In this document: positions 16,166 to 17,220 of the stretch, in pieces
Layout: each line of letters opens with the position of its first letter
Numbering within the stretch: the stretch's first letter is position 1
NCBI GenBank assembly: GCA_005223375.1
Contig: RXOD01004915.1
Coordinates: 1 to 17,220 of the forward strand
Length of the DNA stretch: 17,220 bases
Origin: Amoebophrya sp. AT5.2
Lineage: Eukaryota > Sar > Dinophyceae > Syndiniales > Amoebophryaceae
Direction of reading: 5' to 3'
Notes under the pieces: generated by a model
What the model saw: only the letters and a program-made list of their open reading frames with translations
Database searches by the model: none
What the model was told of the DNA's origin: nothing
Position numbers and translations under genes: made by a program

Positions 16166-17220
16166 ATGAACGGCACAGCTACCTCAACTTCTGCCACGAC
16201 GACCGCCTCTTCGTCGAGCAGTACCAGCCCGCCGGCGTCGGCGTCCGCATCATCTTCATCCGACGAGTTCATTCCCAAACGCGTTCTTTTCACGGGCGGT
16301 TGTGGCTTCATCGGCTCCAACGTGCTGCGGCATTTGGTCTTCGCCTACCCGAGAACGAAGTTCGTGAACCTCGACAAGCTTGACTACTGCGGCAACCCTC
16401 TGAACATCCGGGACGTGGCGGAGGAATGCGCCAACTACTGGTTCGTGCAGGGCGACATTTGTGACCGAAAACTTACGCCGGGGCCAGCAGGTGGTAAGCG
16501 GCTATAGTGGTTAGCGAAATCTACATCTAGGGGGGCCCTTCGGGGTCGGGGTGCCCTTTCTTGGTGGTCCTAAAAAGAGGTCTGCAGCAGGAGGAAGGGC
16601 GGCCTTTCGCAGTCGGCTGGGCCTGGCACTCTTGCAGCTTATTAAAGCCGACCACAACCAATCGCCACCCCAGGCGGCCTCCTTTGGTTTTGCCCTCATT
16701 TCAGGCCTCACCACCACTGTAGTCAGTGGCTTTCCGCCACCACTTCCCTCCACCTTTCATCGCAGTCTCACTTCCCAACGCCACCCCCTACCACCTCCAG
16801 AATGGGGCATCTCTGAAACCGCCCGGCGCAAGCGCCAGGCGATTCAGAGCGCATTGACGCACTCGCCCACCCAGTGCAATCCGCCACCCGATTAAGGACC
16901 CGCTACGCGCAGTATTTCTTACCAGTTGGCCACTTACCACTTGGCCCCGACATAAAACTCGTGCGGTCGCTCTTCGAGCAGCACAAGTTCGACTGCGTTT
17001 TCCACTTCGCGGCCCTGTCCCACGTGGACCGCTCGTTCACGGCGAGCGATGAGTTCGTGAAGACGAACGTGAACGGCACCCATGTTTTACTGGAGAACGC
17101 GATCCGCGCACCTTCCCTGCAGCGCTTCATCCACGTGAGCACGGACGAGGTGTATATGACCGGACCAGCTGGTAAGTGGGGAACTGGTAAGTACTTCGTG
17201 ATGGGTCCCGACTTGGGTGG
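16166..17220 (+). CDS. dTDP-glucose 4,6-dehydratase (RmlB/TGDS-like), partial at window end
   Basis: This is an extended short-chain dehydrogenase/reductase of the NDP-glucose 4,6-dehydratase family, which uses bound NAD to convert NDP-glucose to the 4-keto-6-deoxy sugar, an early step toward rhamnose-type sugars. A Ser/Thr/Ala-rich leader (about 38 residues) precedes FTGGCGFIGSN, the Rossmann dinucleotide-binding motif (GGCGFIG, residues 44-50). NLDKLDYCGN (68-77) follows at the second strand, then GDICDRK (96-102). Exon 2 continues with LVRSLFEQHK, FHFAALSHVDRS and STDEVY, the last including the Thr-Asp-Glu catalytic segment. Exon 1 is 16166 to about 16473 and exon 2 about 16960 to about 17154. 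Each exon end meets an insertion of one introner family. The YxxxK motif would lie beyond the window. The substrate nucleotide (dTDP or UDP) cannot be told. Confidence 0.88.
16474..16959 (+). mobile_element. Introner: transposon-like intron in the dehydratase gene
   Basis: This 486-bp insertion separates DICDRK from LVRSLFEQ. AAAACT occurs at both edges (16468-16473 and 16954-16959), so removing the insertion with one copy rebuilds an uninterrupted family-like protein, and the excision limits are not GT-AG. The ends are inverted repeats: CCGGGGCCAG...GGTAAG starting at 16478, and its counterpart CTTACCACTTGGCCCCGAC at 16933-16951. A second CTTACCAG lies at 16918-16925. A GT-AG alternative (donor near 16491 or 16494, acceptor at 16925) also keeps the frame but leaves 17-18 extra residues in a region where bacterial and animal relatives have none. 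The interior carries no credible gene. Confidence 0.8.
17155..17220 (+). mobile_element. Start of a second introner of the same family, cut by the window end
   Basis: Directly after STDEVY the protein match stops and the DNA becomes CCGGACCAGCTGGTAAGTGG, starting at 17160. It then repeats GGTAAG at 17186-17191. This closely matches the reverse complement of the first introner's 3' end (16918-16951), including the two GGTAAG motifs about 15 bases apart. The left boundary lies within about 17152-17160; the flanking direct repeat cannot be confirmed because the other end is outside the window. Confidence 0.7.

Noticed and set aside
1..17220. tRNA, rRNA and dinoflagellate spliced-leader genes
   Set aside because: No tRNA-like T-arm consensus, rRNA segment or spliced-leader sequence was noticed by eye on either strand; a dedicated scan was not possible.

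Overview
This window looks like nuclear DNA from a GC-rich, intron-bearing protist. Coding stretches use many G/C-ending codons, spacers are AT-rich and low in complexity, and most introns that can be placed are GT-AG. The right-hand gene (an RmlB/TGDS-type sugar-nucleotide dehydratase) is interrupted by a 486-bp insertion with terminal inverted repeats, flanked by a 6-bp direct repeat; removing it exactly restores a conserved protein. A second insertion of the same family begins at the window's edge. Such transposon-like introns (introners) with non-canonical ends are known from the Syndiniales parasite Amoebophrya, so a Syndiniales or dinoflagellate-relative source is my inference. No marker gene proves it.

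Layout: 1-412 is spacer. Gene A (413-3972, +) encodes a long, mostly disordered Ser/Arg-rich then acidic protein, with one 482-bp intron. 3973-4783 is spacer with a (CAT)n microsatellite. Next come two inverted arms, 4847-5316 and 14757-15227, which share three near-identical blocks in mirror order at nearly constant spacing. At the same place in each arm lies a hairpin of similar size whose stem sequence differs. Between the arms sit gene B (5836-7670, +, five exons), gene C (8423-9942, +, four exons), gene D (10218-12542, +, single exon) and gene E (13723-14436, -, candidate QxK-type PD-(D/E)XK nuclease). There are also two weaker or decayed minus-strand coding traces (G, about 7917-8420; F, 12934-13662). 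A 13-bp-period array of GACGTC repeats lies just upstream of gene D. After the right arm there is about 850 bp of spacer and then the dehydratase gene (16166 to the window end, +).

Reading: the roughly 10.4-kb stretch bounded by inverted arms, holding several genes I do not recognise plus a nuclease-like gene, could be a large mobile or selfish element of an undescribed type. The main alternative is an ordinary gene cluster flanked by two inverted copies of a dispersed repeat. B, C and D share a strand and similar short introns (D has none). I could not assign any of them to a family, so how they work together is unknown.
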